From Epiperipatus broadwayi (taxonomy: Eukaryota; Onychophora; Udeonychophora; Euonychophora; Peripatidae), in contig JAQFVV010000183.1 in assembly GCA_028023455.1 (NCBI GenBank), positions 2,329,975 to 2,393,974 of the forward strand: a stretch of 64,000 bases of DNA, read 5' to 3'. Position numbers and translations under genes: made by a program. The notes beneath the pieces were generated by a model that was not told the DNA's origin, ran no database searches, and saw nothing but the letters and a program-made list of their open reading frames with translations. Positions 12,752 to 24,405 of the stretch are shown one piece after another; positions within the stretch are counted from its first letter, which is position 1; every line of letters begins with the position of its first letter.

Positions 12752-12950
12752 AAACAATGAGGATTGCCAATTCCTCTACAAGCTTTATGATAAATTCTTA
12801 GCCAGAGCCAGCACTTAAAATATCTCTGTCAGGACCCCCCCCCCAAACCCCTGGCCATGGTTTCATGTTTTGACAGAGATATTTTAAGTGTTGGCTCTGG
12901 CTAAGCATTTATCATAAAGCTTGTAGAGGAATTGGTAATCCTCATTGTTT
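12752..12950. repeat. Near-perfect palindrome with a C-rich loop
   Basis: Arms of about 80 bp (12752-12828 and 12870-12950) are nearly identical reverse complements: gaggattgccaattcctcta on the left, its complement on the right. The loop holds a run of nine C and then aaacccctggccatgg. This is the most C-rich spot of the first 28 kb. It looks like a young fold-back element. No target duplication is visible beyond the arms. Confidence 0.8.
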
Positions 12951-13089
12951 ATAACTTACAAGCTTAAGAGATAGAGTCATGTGATCTATGACTCTTATTT
13001 TGACTAAGTCTTAATGTAATCTTTAAAAAAAAAAAGAATGACAAGAAGATTTAAAAATAGTAAATGGATTAAAACTGCAAAGAAATGCA

Positions 13090-14180
13090 AGCATGCACTC
13101 AATATGGGCATTTTAGATATTTTTTTAATGCATTGCAAATAACATTTGGATCTGAAAAATAGTATCATAGTACTATTAAATTGATTAGTGGATTAAAATT
13201 GCAAGCTCTGATGAGATATCTTGAAAAATTTAAAATAAAGCAGAAATATTTTAGGTTCAAAAATATTGGAAGTTTTTAGGGATATATGGACTCTGGAAAT
13301 GGCACACCCTGATCAAGGTTGCTCTATGCTTCCAATTTTTATAAATAAAGGGAATAGGCATGATTGCAGTAATTATCATGGAATATTACTGTTATTTACT
13401 ACAATTCATAAGAAGCATCATAAACATGATTTTATTGCCATGCTACTGCAAGGCATTTGACTCACTTAAATAAACAAGTACATGGAAATGTTTAAAATTA
13501 ATAGATCAGTTACCAAAATTTATATTATACATTTTTTACATGATGGACTGAGAGGATGTTATTGCTACAGATGAAAAACCAGAGGCATTTGAAATGAAAA
13601 TAGTAGTTAAACAGGGATGACATCTAAATCCTACATTGATTAAATGTCAGTAGTATTTAGAGCTGTTTGTAAACAGCTTAATGGTAATCATGATATGATG
13701 CAAATTTAATGGTGTAATTTGTAATTTGAATTGATTAAAAGTAAAAACAACTTAATCTTATTGACTTATGGATTTACACTATGCTGATAATTGTACTACC
13801 ATGGCCGGTTTAAACAGTAATCTATGCAATGTATATAATGTTTTGAATTCGACATATTATAGCTTTATTTAGCCTATAACTTTTAATTTAGGTAGTTATC
13901 AACTTAAGAATGTGATCCATTTTAGATATCTTGGGAAACTTTTAGGTCAAAAAGTGGACATATAGATATTAAGATATGCTTGTGAATATGTTGTCCTTGC
14001 CATTTTAAATAGTAATTTATAAAATTTACATAATGCTTTGAATGCAATAAATAAAACTTTGGCTTAGTAACTAATGTTAGTAATGTAAGGAAATATTAGT
14101 AATTTTTAATTTAGATGGTTGTCAACTTAAGAATGTGGACCATATCTTGGAAATCTTCTAAGTCAAAAGGTGAACTTAGA
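13090..14180 (+). pseudogene. Decayed RTE-like reverse transcriptase
   Basis: This is a broken LINE ORF in the forward direction. Near 13100-13250 a frame resembles the linker before the RT domain. At 13305-13430 SMLPIFINKGNRHDCSNYHG corresponds to the RT finger motif (xxPIFKKGNxxDCxNYRGISLL). At 13443-13500, KAFDSLNKQVMWKCL appears after frame changes. At 13585-13630 FEMKIVVKQG corresponds to the VKQGC(V/L)xPTLF block. Frameshifts and stops are frequent. Beyond 13700 the sequence is too decayed to follow, but two imperfect copies of a phrase like tcaacttaagaatgtg (about 13900 and 14120) suggest internal duplication. Confidence 0.65.
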
Positions 14181-14199
14181 TATTAAGTAGGTAACTACT

Positions 14200-14940
14200 T
14201 AAAATTTATTGCATAGAAGTCAGATTTGGACTATTTATTAATGTAACATTTAAAAATATCATTTAAGGATGTTATACCCAAAATGTATATCAATTTTACA
14301 CAGAGAAATATTTATATACATGTTTGATATTTATATTTAGAACAGAGATGATTTATTTAAGGATATTCTGTAAAATTTTAAAAGACTATGATAATATCAT
14401 AAGACCATTCCATTACTATAAAATTACATCTTTTCTTCTCATTCTTTCTCTTTATCATCCCCCTCTTCCTCTTCTTCTCCTCCTTTATGTTCTCATTTCT
14501 TGGAATTGGAATGGCTCAATATTTGCTGATGAGTGCATTTTCCATAGTACATTATGTCATGAAATACATTCTAAACTTGAAAGAAATATGGAAATAAAAG
14601 GTGTTAAAGGCAAACATGTGGATGTCAATTATCATTTGAAAATACAATATAGTATCTGAAGTCCTCATTAAGATTATATAAGAAATAGTTAAAAATCAAC
14701 TGAAAATAAAAGCTATATTTAAAATTTAAATTAAAAACATAGTGCAAATAAAAATGTCATTAATTTTATCCAGATGTAACATTTTTAATTGATAAAATAA
14801 TTATATTCAAAATAAAATTTTAATTCCAATAATACTTTCATTTAAATATTCATTAAAGAAAAAAGATTCCTGTTTAAAACATTGTTAGATTGTATATTTT
14901 TGCTTGATAAAAGAATCATGAAAAATATTGATAAATCATC
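14200..14940. other. No feature recognised; incidental open frame
   Basis: A 111-codon open frame (14324-14659) has a proline/leucine-rich middle and no family motif. Base composition is no different from its surroundings. I do not regard it as a gene. Confidence 0.35.
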
Positions 14941-14964
14941 ATTATTGACTATTTGGTATCTCAT

Positions 14965-15192
14965 TTGGTCTGGACATATTGCTAGAAGAGATGATAATAG
15001 ATGGTCAGTTGAAATCTTAAACTGAATTACAAGTGATTGTAAAAGACTAGAAAGAGATCACATGTGTGGTAGATGGATGAAATAAGGAAGTGTGTTGGGA
15101 TGATATGGAGAAGTGAAGCTAGAGATTGAAGAAGATGGATTGAACTTGGAGAGACCATCCTGCAGTGGATAAATAATTGTTGAAAATGATGA
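14965..15192 (+). pseudogene. RTE-like 3' end remnant
   Basis: This is nearly the same nucleotide sequence as 7205-7426: the codons for SGHIARRDDNRW, then the RWMDEIRKC region, then GETILQWI. It has small deletions and in-frame stops. A trace of the TGA tail (gaaaatgatgaa) follows. It contains only the last 75 or so codons. Confidence 0.75.
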
Positions 15193-15199
15193 ATACGTT

Positions 15200-15890
15200 A
15201 TTTTTTTTTACTGTGTTAAAGAAAAGGATATACTTTCTGAGAGTATTTTTAAAATTTGAAGGTAAAATTTTAAATTAATCAACAAAATTATAAGGAAATT
15301 AATATTACTTTTTATTTAAATTTTTTAATTATTTTTTAAAGATATTTGAGCATGGATTTTATTTAACCAATTTCTTCAGTTATATATTTGAAAATAATAT
15401 GTGCAAGGTATTACAGGATTAAAACTCAAACTTTATTTCTGATTTTGAGATGCCATAAGATCTAAGAATCTAACAATTTAATTATTTAATATAATATTTA
15501 TTTGTGTGTTCAATCTCACATGATGATATTTCTATAGAAATTTGTTCTCCGTTCATCATATTATTTTTTTTGAAAACCAATCAGTCATGAAAACAGTATA
15601 CCTGTTTTTTTAAATTATAATAAAAAATAATGTTTCTAAAGCAATGTATCATTTTTTGTTCCTGAAATTCAAACAAGTTAACTGAGTAATATATTCATAT
15701 AATAATATTCAATTATCATTGTTAAAATGCAAAAAAAAAAATTGACTTTGAATAATTTTTATTAATTTTATTTTTAAAACTAAATTTAGAATATTTATAT
15801 GTTTGTTATGACATAAATGTTTGTTTGTTTTTGTTTTGTTTAATAACTTATAATTAGGAAGTTTTCTAATATGCACATATTTTAATTTCA
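15200..15890. other. No feature recognised
   Basis: Very AT-rich. It could be an intron if the exon candidate at 15892 is real. Confidence 0.35.
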
Positions 15891-15891
15891 G

Positions 15892-15942
15892 TCTTCAAGA
15901 AGTCAACCTGCTATTGGATTAAAACAAACTCCAAAGTCTAGG
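15892..15942 (+). other. Candidate 51-nt coding exon
   Basis: The acceptor ttttaatttcag at 15880-15891 and the donor gtaagt at 15943 bracket 51 nt. Only phase 0 is open: SSRSQPAIGLKQTPKSR. The segment is clearly less AT-rich than its flanks and encodes a Ser/Arg/Lys/Pro-rich peptide, as in disordered linkers of cytoskeletal or signalling proteins. I do not recognise the parent. It is phase-compatible with the first-exon candidates at 21967 and 43781 but not with 2279-2320. Confidence 0.3.
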
Positions 15943-17034
15943 GTAAGTCAATTTTATTTGTATTGTTAGCAAAAACAACATAATTTTAATTATTCAATTA
16001 TGATAAAATTGTCATTATTATTACTTAAATTAATCATATAATCAATAATTCTGTATGATAAGTCTTATTTCCTACCTATATTCAAGCTGCAACAATAAAC
16101 TCAGCAAATCATACACAATATATCTTTACATTTTTTTTTTTTAAACATTTAGGAAATAATAGAAAAAGAGGGAAAATTATGTGGATAGATTTGCTTTTCA
16201 AGACAAGGGTTAAAATGATAATATAAGCTTACTTTCCAAATAGATGTTTTTAACACATTTGTCTTTTGCTATTTCAAGATGTTTTTGTATTTAAACATAA
16301 TAGATAAAATATATTTAGATTTTGAAAGTCTGATATATCAATAGTTATAGATAAAATTAAAAACAATTTAACAATAAACTCATAGCATTTTTTTTAAAGA
16401 AACAGATTTTTTATAAGCAAAATAAGTAATTTACTAATAATCCTGATTAATTTTTAATTTAAAAAAAAGTTAAATTAGGAAAATATAACAAAAGTTAAAC
16501 TTATTGGACTATTATACTATTAATTAATTATATATGATATATCAAGATATTTGTGTATTGCCTTAAAGCTGTTAAATTAGATCTTTCTGTTTGTATCTCT
16601 TCCTGTATCTTAGAATCTTTTTTTTCTTTCAATTTAACAATGATATTTTTTATATAATTACAGTTAATATTTTTTTTTTTGGTACTTACATATAATTTTT
16701 TCACTCCATTGATTGGAACTTGCCAGATGATTTTTGTTTAATTATCCATTTTCAGGAGCCTCGAAGTATTTGTTTGTTTTTTCTCAAAATTATTTTTTTG
16801 AACATATTTTACTTGTTAATTTTAAAAAAAAACATTAACAAATCAAATATAAATTAATGTTAAGTTTATATAATTATTAAATTTTTTTTATAAATACCAT
16901 TTAGCACATTTAATTAATTATTTTTTCAAGGTATACTATAACATACATATTGCAAACATTGTCGTGATTTTACATTTACCACAGCATTTTCATTTCAGCT
17001 GTTGTTTAATCATTTCTTCTAACATTTTGCAAAA

Positions 17035-17142
17035 ATGATTAAAATTTGGAATTTTTCAGTGACAGAAGAAGAGACAATAGAGTACTTTCAGAATTATGGG
17101 CTAATGCATATGTTTGTGGTAAGGTTGTGGCTGTTTTCTTGA
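17035..17142 (+). pseudogene. Left-arm transposase start, truncated
   Basis: It opens with MIKIWNFSVTEEETIEYF followed by QNYG, then breaks. The same opening is seen on the minus strand at 17504. The pattern, a hydrophobic strand, then T/S-E-E, then xxFxQxxG(L/I)L, resembles the N-terminus of Merlin/ISXO2-type transposases as I remember them. No catalytic DDE residues are present, since only about 30 codons remain. Confidence 0.35.
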
Positions 17143-17291
17143 AAAATATGATTATCATAATAAATATTTTGTACGGAATAGTGCATATGTTTGTGGTAAT
17201 GTTGTGGCTGTTTTTTTTAATATGATTATCACATTTAAATATTTTATAGAATTTTATTTTTTTTTAAAGATGATTATAAAAACACAAAAAA

Positions 17292-17504
17292 TTACATAAA
17301 ACTCCAAATGATTGTTATTAAATAAAATCTAATGTAACTGTAATAAAATAAAAAAGCATGATGAAAAGAAAGTATAACATGAGTATTCATGTCAACCAGA
17401 CAGCAATTATTAATAATCTGCAACTCATCACAAAGTATCCCATAATTCTGAAAATACTCCACTGCATCTTTTTTTGTCACTGGTAGATTCCAAATTTTAA
17501 TCAT
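17292..17504 (-). pseudogene. Right-arm transposase start, truncated
   Basis: A 70-residue frame opens with MIKIWNLPVTKKDAVEYF, then QNYGILCDEL, then a short stretch with two cysteines. It mirrors the left arm. After about 40 residues it runs into hydrophobic sequence that is probably not coding. The Merlin/ISXO2 assignment is an inference from the opening motif only. Confidence 0.35.
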
Positions 17505-18419
17505 TTTTGCAAAATGTTAGGAAAAATAATTAAACAATAGCTCGAATGAAAATGCTATGAACACGATAGTGATTGCAATGTATTAACATTAGTATATTGT
17601 AATATACCTAAAAAATAATTAAGTTTTCTGAATGGCAATTATAAAAAAACTATTAATAATTATTTAAACTTAATATTATTTTATATTTGATTTGTTAATA
17701 TTTTTTAAAATCAACAAGTAACACATGGGATGAAATAATCTTGAGAGAAAAACAAACAAACAAACAAATACTTTGATGTTCCTAAAAATGGGTAATTAAA
17801 CAAAAAAAAAACATCTGGCAAGCTTCTGGTAAAGGAGTGAAGGAATTATAGGTAAGTACTTTTTTTTAAAAAAATTTTGTGCTCCGTAAAGTAATAATGA
17901 CAACAAAAATGGAAACAAATATTATTAATTATAGTTATTTAAAAAAAAAACTGTTAAATAGATAGAAAGAAAGAAAAAAAAAACCTGAAACTTATAAAAA
18001 GAGGAACGATTTGAAAGATCTGATTTAACAACTCACAAATAAATACAAATAATAATTGTAATAATAATATTGTTTTTTTTCCCTTTATTTGTATTTGTAA
18101 TTCAAATTTGCATACCTAAAGTTGAATGCACTTTTCTTTTAGTGAAATTCACCACAATCAGAGTTATGATTATGGTAAAATTTACCAAAAATGCATTCAG
18201 CTTTAGGTTATACAGAAAAAAGAAACCACTTCATTACACAGATGAGCAAATGTATGCAATTTGAATATTAAAATGAAAATTAAAGAAATGTAAGAATTTT
18301 ATGTTAAATGTGGTAATGAAATAAATATATAAAGGAATAAATATTGTCATGACTAGTTTGTTTTCTATTAACAAAATAGGTTCCAGTATACTTTATAAGA
18401 ACCATGAACATAATAATTT

Positions 18420-18690
18420 GAATATCTATCTTCTATGCTCTTGACTTTGAATTCAAATCCTCTTTGAATATTATTAATTTTTTTCCAATTTTCACCAGGT
18501 TGAGTTTTTTTTTCTGGTATCCAAAATTGATTGGTAGATGATTATTTAGTTAATATTGGCTGGAAAATAAAATAATGATGAGTAACTGCTAAAAACTCCT
18601 AACACTGGACAATTGACATGCCACATTAGCAATGCATTCTCTTTTTTCATTGTGAGTTGTTATAGAGGCTTTTTCTCTGTTCTGGCTACT
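18420..18690 (+). repeat. SINE-like repeat, family C
   Basis: A T-arm-like gaattcaaatcctc is followed by a T-rich link, a phrase like ttctggtatccaaaattg, and tggtagatgattatttagt. It ends with a block like attgtgagttgttatagag, in the same order as the 1.8-kb and 21.3-kb copies. Strongly diverged. Confidence 0.4.
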
Positions 18691-18949
18691 TAAAGGCTGT
18701 TTTATATTAATGTATATCATTTTTATAATAAACACTTATGAAATGTTAATATAGTATAAACCAAAATATCTATTTCAAAAATGAACATTACCCATATTTT
18801 AAATTCTATTTATATTTAATGTAAAAAGCTAACCATAAACTAAAATCTTTATTTTAGAAATGAATATTATATTAATTTTAAATTTGATTTATATTTAATA
18901 ATTAAAATTATATTACATAAAATTACATATCTTATTATTAGTAGCCTTG

Positions 18950-20210
18950 TTACATTGGCTGTCTTCATCATTATTTTTCAATTATTATCAATTCCTTGGA
19001 GGGAAGAATGTCTTTCCAAGTGTAATCCAGTTTCTCTTATTTTTAGCCTCTCTTTTTCACAACAGATTGGCAAATTTCCTTTTTTCACCCATCCCTCTCT
19101 CATGTAGTCTTTTTCTAGGTCTTTACAATCTGTTGGGATCCACTTTTTAAGACTTCAACTGTCCAAATATTATCATATCTTCTAGCAACATGTCAATCCT
19201 AGCTACATTTCAATTTTTTAATTTTTTTCAATGACATCAGCAATATCTGTTCATTTTCAATCCCTTCTTATTATTCCTATCATATATCTCTCCACACTTT
19301 ATCAAGTGATTTGATGCCTCTTCTTATGTTAAGAGTTCAAGTCTTAGATCCAGAAGGAAGAACTTAAAATGTATTATCAAATCTTTCTTTTTTAACACAC
19401 AGGCATTATTTCTTTTTTCTATTAAGTTATTTCTATTAAAAGCACTCTATGCAAGTTTAATTAAGTGATTAAATTCATCCATTATGTTTCTGCATGTATT
19501 ACTATGGTATTTGCAGTTGTGAACTTCTTCTAATTCATAATTATCAATCTTTATTTTCTTCTGAGAAAACTCATTGAACATTATATTATTTTTCTAGCAA
19601 TTAACTTCAGTCCTATTTTCTTAATTTTCATCTGACAACTCTACCAATATTTCACGAATCTCTGAAGCATTATTTGCAAAAACTATCACATCATATATGA
19701 AATCTAAATGATTTAAATAATTTCCATTTACTTTTATTTACTTAGTTTCTAATTTTAAGTCATAAAATACTTCTTGTAAAATTGTTGCAAAAATTAGGTC
19801 TCAGTATTAATTTTATTAGTATCACCATGTAATATATATATTATTGTTGCATTTTGATAAATATTCTTCAGAATATGACTACTCTGGATCTTTGTCTTGA
19901 TATTCCAATGCTTTAATCATCATAGAAATGCATATAGAATCATATGCTTTTTCATTATAAATCCAAAGTATAGTGGCAATGCATATTCATTGGATCTTTG
20001 GTAACTTCTCTTAGTACTTTAATGTGATCGACTGCCCTAAAATCACTTTTAAATCCAGCATGTTTTTTAGTTGGTTAAAATCTAATGTTTGGTATATATG
20101 AATTATAATAATCTTGGTAGATAAAGACTGATTGCTCTGTAATCTAATATCTTCTTTATGAATTTTCTCTTAATCATCTAGTAAAGTTACAATAATAATT
20201 ATTTTTATTA
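18950..20210 (-). pseudogene. RTE-like RT, 3' half, decayed
   Basis: On the minus strand this runs from the middle of the RT domain to the 3' end of the same LINE type as 6669-7426. At 20150-20040 the sequence parallels 55740-55610 nearly word for word (the coding for RNYRPISLLS through EQAGFKSG). At 19700-19500 the catalytic and post-catalytic blocks occur (the complement of tcatatatgaaatctaaatg, then of cttcttctaattcataatt). At 19190-18960 it covers the C-terminal tail, with the complement of the GETFILQWI codons near 19000 and a remnant of the tandem tail (tcatcattattttt) near 18965. It has many frameshifts. The endonuclease is absent. Confidence 0.7.
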
Positions 20211-20219
20211 AGATAATAT

Positions 20220-21235
20220 AAACAAAATGAGAGATTCTGGAATTGTTAAAATAAGATGTTTAGAATTAACTAATTAAGTTTGGAAAAAAAAGAAATTTAG
20301 TATTGTAATATTTTAATTCATTTTATTGTTGCTGTGTTTCTGTGGATATTTTTAACATTACTAGCCAGGTAGTATCAATAAGTTTGTTTAAATAAAACTC
20401 CATATAAATTAAACTTTACAAACAAGTTTATTCACTTACCAAAGGAAAATAAATATAAATATAAAAAATAACAGTTCTTAGAAATTACTTTGTAATCTCT
20501 ACAGTCCATAATTGACTCCTAATTCGGTAATTTACTTTTTCACAAGTATCACACATTTTACTAGTCCTTGTTTACTTGTGTTACGATTTATTGGGTTTCT
20601 TATCCACACACAATTAATACATATATGCTTATTACCATTACAAACTATAAATTAAGGACAGACCAGAATAAACTTATTGATTGACAGCCATATACACACA
20701 CATTGTCGATTTCTGCAAAAAAAATTTATACTAATCCATCCTGCATAAACCTATCCTCATTAGCATATATTAATATTAATGGCATTCAAATGCGTGCATG
20801 ATGTATGTAAACTTTCTAAAGTGTTAAATAATAACTAAGGAAATTTATCCATGCACTGTCTGATTATGATTATAGAAAACTTTTATTTACAATATCAATA
20901 TATAACACAAATACACAGACAGTACAATTGAGAATATAGATCAGCATTTTTTCATACTTATATATTATGTTAGAGAGCCATTTGTAAGGAATGCACATGA
21001 TCATAAGATTTTTAATCAGTTTTCATAAAAAACAAAAATATACCTGTAGAGATATTATATAGTGGGAAAGGGTATGAGTTTTTGCACTGGTGGATAATTA
21101 CAATTGGTGGAGAGAAGCATATAAAAATATAAACAAAACAAAAATTAAAAGATGTGCAGTTTATTAATCTTGGAAATATTAATATGTATATACTTTTTTT
21201 TCAGTTATTGTATACTCGGAGCTTATGTGGAGAAT
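20220..21235. other. No gene recognised
   Basis: The block 20370-20700 is a little less AT-rich. A short pair of inverted words (tcaataagttt near 20367 and aaacttattga near 20670) hints at a small transposon, but the ends do not otherwise match. Confidence 0.3.
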
Positions 21236-21239
21236 CTTA

Positions 21240-21550
21240 TAATGTGAAAATATTGCATCTGCCTATCATGCCTATGATCTGGGTTTCGAACCCAGGCCAA
21301 ATAAAATAAGTTTTAAGAGCCATAAAAATTTTGCCAACCTAGTTAATCATTCAACATTAATTAGTAAATGGGTTTCTAGCTATCCTTAGTTAGAGAGTGC
21401 AATAAAGATGGAGAATCATTCTAATTTTATCCTCTCAGCCATTGGGAAACATGGCGAATTCTGCCCTTCACTATTTCTTTATGGGGGATTGTTAGAAAAT
21501 CTTTTGTTCTGCAGTTGGTTATTTATTCGAAAGGCTATTTTATCTTTTAT
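21240..21550 (+). repeat. SINE-like repeat, family C, best T-arm
   Basis: The segment ctgggtttcgaacccagg near 21276-21293 is a perfect T-arm-like hairpin with a B-box-like loop. The downstream order matches the 1.8-kb copy: a phrase like taaatgggtttctagctatc, and a block ending in tgcagttggttatttatt. It is the best-preserved member of this family in the window and supports a tRNA origin. Confidence 0.6.
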
Positions 21551-21966
21551 AAAAATATATTACCATCAGTCAGTCATTTATTTAAGGACTGATTCCATCA
21601 TTCACTCTGGATTATACATTATAGTTTATGTCGCACACACATTAAATTAGCAATTATGTAATTAGACTTTAACTAAAAACTATATATATACGTACAAACT
21701 GTTCTTTGCATCCTGTCAGTTTGTAAAATAGTTAATATTAATTTTTATTGGTTAATAATATTTATTTCTATGCTAATGATTGGATTAAATTTGCATGGCT
21801 CTTGTTTTAATTGGTTATTTTTATTAGTGGAAAATTCAAAGCTTTCTTTTACATTGTTTTTTTTTATTATTATTATTGAAATGTTTAAAAGAATATAAAA
21901 ATTAAAAAATTTGTTATTAGTGGATTGATGTTTTGGTTCATGTGAAAAAATTGATTAAAGTTAATA

Positions 21967-22008
21967 ATGAGTGAAAATAGAATCAAGCCATTTGGAAGCC
22001 TCAAAGCT
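21967..22008 (+). other. Candidate first coding exon
   Basis: An ATG in an A-rich context (ttaataATGAG) opens 14 codons (MSENRIKPFGSLKA) that end exactly at a consensus donor, gtaagt, at 22009. The donor is phase 0, which would suit an alternative first exon joined to a phase-0 exon downstream. No homologue is recognised, and chance ATG-to-donor frames of this length are common. Confidence 0.2.
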
Positions 22009-22364
22009 GTAAGTATTTGTATTTTAGCTTGCTACATGATTAGAAGTCACTATTTAAGACAGAAATGGAGATGAAAATGATAGGATGGACCGTTTAAGAT
22101 TGCTTACATTTATTATTTTGACATTTATGGCCATATGGAGCACACATCAGTGAATTTTTAAAAAAGTTTTATTTTGATCTGTCAAGCTAACTTTTTAAGT
22201 AATTTATTACGGCTAACTCTTTCAATATGAGGATTATCAAATTGATTTTTTTTAAAACTAAAAACCTTTAAAAAAAAAGAATACATTTATAAAGTTAAAA
22301 AGCTTGTTAATTTTATATTTTTATCATATTCTTTACGTGGGTATACAATATATAATCGTATGGC

Positions 22365-22510
22365 TATTTTAATCTGGAGTCATGTACGTTTGAGTGCCAT
22401 AGCCGCAGATTGAATACAACAGAACTATGTTGCTATTTTTTACATATTCAATTGAGAATCGATCCTGGAAACTTTCCGTTAATTTACTACTGTGTTAAAC
22501 CGCTCTTGGC
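22365..22510 (+). repeat. SINE-like block of unknown family
   Basis: A locally GC-richer segment (gagtgccatagccgcagatt, then gagaatcgatcctggaaac) stands out from the AT-rich flanks. The wording is SINE-like but there is no second copy in the window. Confidence 0.25.
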
Positions 22511-23099
22511 ATATATATAATTTTATCATTTAAAATAATCTATACACATTTACGCGATAAAAAAAAAAGTAACTTGTTTATACATATGTTAGAATGAAAA
22601 TACATTATTTGTTTTCTATTACCCTCACCTGGTCCTTTCTATATGCCAAAATTTATATCTTTCCCAACTTTTTTTTTTTTTACTGTTGACCTTGGCTCAA
22701 TTTCTATATCCGGTAGCTACAGCTCCACCCTTTTAAAATTTCCTTCATGTTTTGCCAATTAGTAAAATGTACATCAGTCTCACATGAATCTCATTTGTAA
22801 AAGGATGCTTGCCTTCCTGTGTGATTATCAAAACATAAAGTAATTTTAAATAGTTGCCAAAGTGCTCACTAGAGGTCAAATCTTTTCAAGTAAGAATGTT
22901 AGTTTTGATTAAGATCTGAATAGTTGTATAAATTGCGATTTCTCTGCTTTATTATTTATTATTGTAATATGAGTAAAGCAATTTAAAATAGAAAAGTTTT
23001 ACAAGTGAAAATGATATACTTTGGAACAAATTTATATGCTTGTGTATATATAAAATATATTTTAAAAAATCAATGCATAAATTTAAATATATTTTTTCT

Positions 23100-24080
23100 T
23101 AATGCTGAGTCTGTCTTCGACCAAGTCTTCCTTGCTTTTCTCTCCCATGTCTGAAGATGTCCATAAAATCTGCCTCTGCCAGACCATTCATCCATTCATT
23201 TCTGTGTTTGTTTATGGAGTCTTCTTTCCGATACTTCATTTTCTTTGCGCTGATTTCCAGTTAGTTATTGTTCCTGAAATTTCTCTTTATTCATTCACCT
23301 AACATATATCAATCATATTAGATTACTTTCTTCAGTGACATATTACACCCCCTCCCCACTTCAACTGCTTTTATGATCTCTTGATTTGTCTTTTTGTTTT
23401 CATCTTTATTTCCTCTCTGATTTTCTTTGTTGCTAGCAATCTCTTCATTTTCTTTATTATTGTCTATGTCTTCATCTGTAATATTATTACACTATAGTAG
23501 AATATCATAAATGTCTTTTCGTTTTCAGCAAATTTATTATTATTCCAAAGAATTCAGTTGCATATTTTTATTATTGCCTCATTTGGCCAATTCTTTTATA
23601 GGTCTCTCTTTTTGATGTTATAATTTTTTAAATAATTGATTTTAAGTAGTAAAGACTATTTTCCCCACATCAATAATCACTTCAGCATTTCCTTCTTTTG
23701 CAAAATATATAGTTTTTCCAAAATTAATATTTATTTCCCATTTGGTATATTATTTTATAAAAAAATAAAATATTCAGTATCCTTTTTATCCTATGCTATA
23801 ATTGTCTAATCTTCCACAAATAATTAATTGAATAAATATCTATTATTATATAATTTTATATTTATTTGTTACATTTCTTCAAAGCCATACCATTATAAGT
23901 TCTCAATCAAGTTTATGTCATAAAAAATTTCTTGCAGTAGTTTTTTTGTCATAAATTTACTCTACAATTCTTGATCTATTTTCACATTTGTTTTGTTCAT
24001 ACATTCCCTAAACTGCATTAATCAATGAATCATCAGTTTCTGTCATTTTTAGTGCTCTCCACAGCTTTTAATTCTATTAT
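23100..24080 (-). pseudogene. Decayed non-LTR retrotransposon RT fragment
   Basis: On the minus strand, near 23760-23650, a frame reads INFGKTIYFAKEG then AEVIIDVGKI. This is the block after the RT catalytic box (IN..KT..M.F.K), where 6740-6850 has INVKKTKVMF. The complement of cataaaaaatttcttgcagtag near 23930 parallels 19760 in the other RTE copy. The rest is too decayed to translate. The two 3' pieces differ enough from 6.7 kb to suggest another LINE lineage. Confidence 0.5.
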
Positions 24081-24252
24081 CTCTGCACTACACAGCACAG
24101 GGCATTTACTTTGTCAAACATAATATTTAACTAATTAAAAATATGAAGAGTAAAGACAGAATAAAAATAATTCAGCTGTCCTGAAGATTTTTAATCTGAA
24201 AAAAAAAAAAAAACCTTTATTTTTGATTTTGATCAACATATATTTACTATTT

Positions 24253-24405
24253 TAGAATAATCTTTATGTATGTGTTTGTTTTAGAACTCAGATTTTAAGA
24301 AATTGGTAATTGGAGAAATTGCTTTACTGTATTAGAATAATCTATATGTATGTTTGTTTTATAACTTGGATTTTAAGAAATGTTTAATAGGAGAAATTGC
24401 TTTAT
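24253..24405 (+). repeat. Tandem duplication, about 80-bp unit
   Basis: Two adjacent copies of a unit beginning tagaataatct and ending ggagaaattgcttta differ by a few bases and a small gap. Confidence 0.8.

Larger units (their letters stand above)
16600..17990. repeat. Large inverted repeat, possible Merlin/ISXO2-like DNA transposon
   Basis: The left arm (about 16610-17100) and the right arm (about 17430-17985) are reverse complements with moderate divergence. Landmarks are ggtacttacatataat near 16681 against its complement near 17858, and cattttgcaaaaatgatt near 17022 against its complement near 17515. Each arm contains an ATG facing the centre, so two 5' ends lie outside and coding converges on the middle. 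This is the opposite of the PLE dimers elsewhere in the window. A transposon reduced to two 5' ends is a plausible explanation. Confidence 0.65.

Noticed and set aside
14324-14659. 111-codon open frame
   Set aside because: No domain motif, and base composition matches the surroundings. Long stop-free runs arise by chance where pyrimidine-rich tracts occur.
20360-20700. MITE suggested by tcaataagttt and its complement
   Set aside because: Only 11 bp are mirrored. Surrounding ends do not match and no target duplication is seen.
19000-24080. Single full-length LINE spanning 19-24 kb
   Set aside because: The 19-20 kb and 23-24 kb pieces both contain the 3' RT part and differ in wording. They are two separate remnants.
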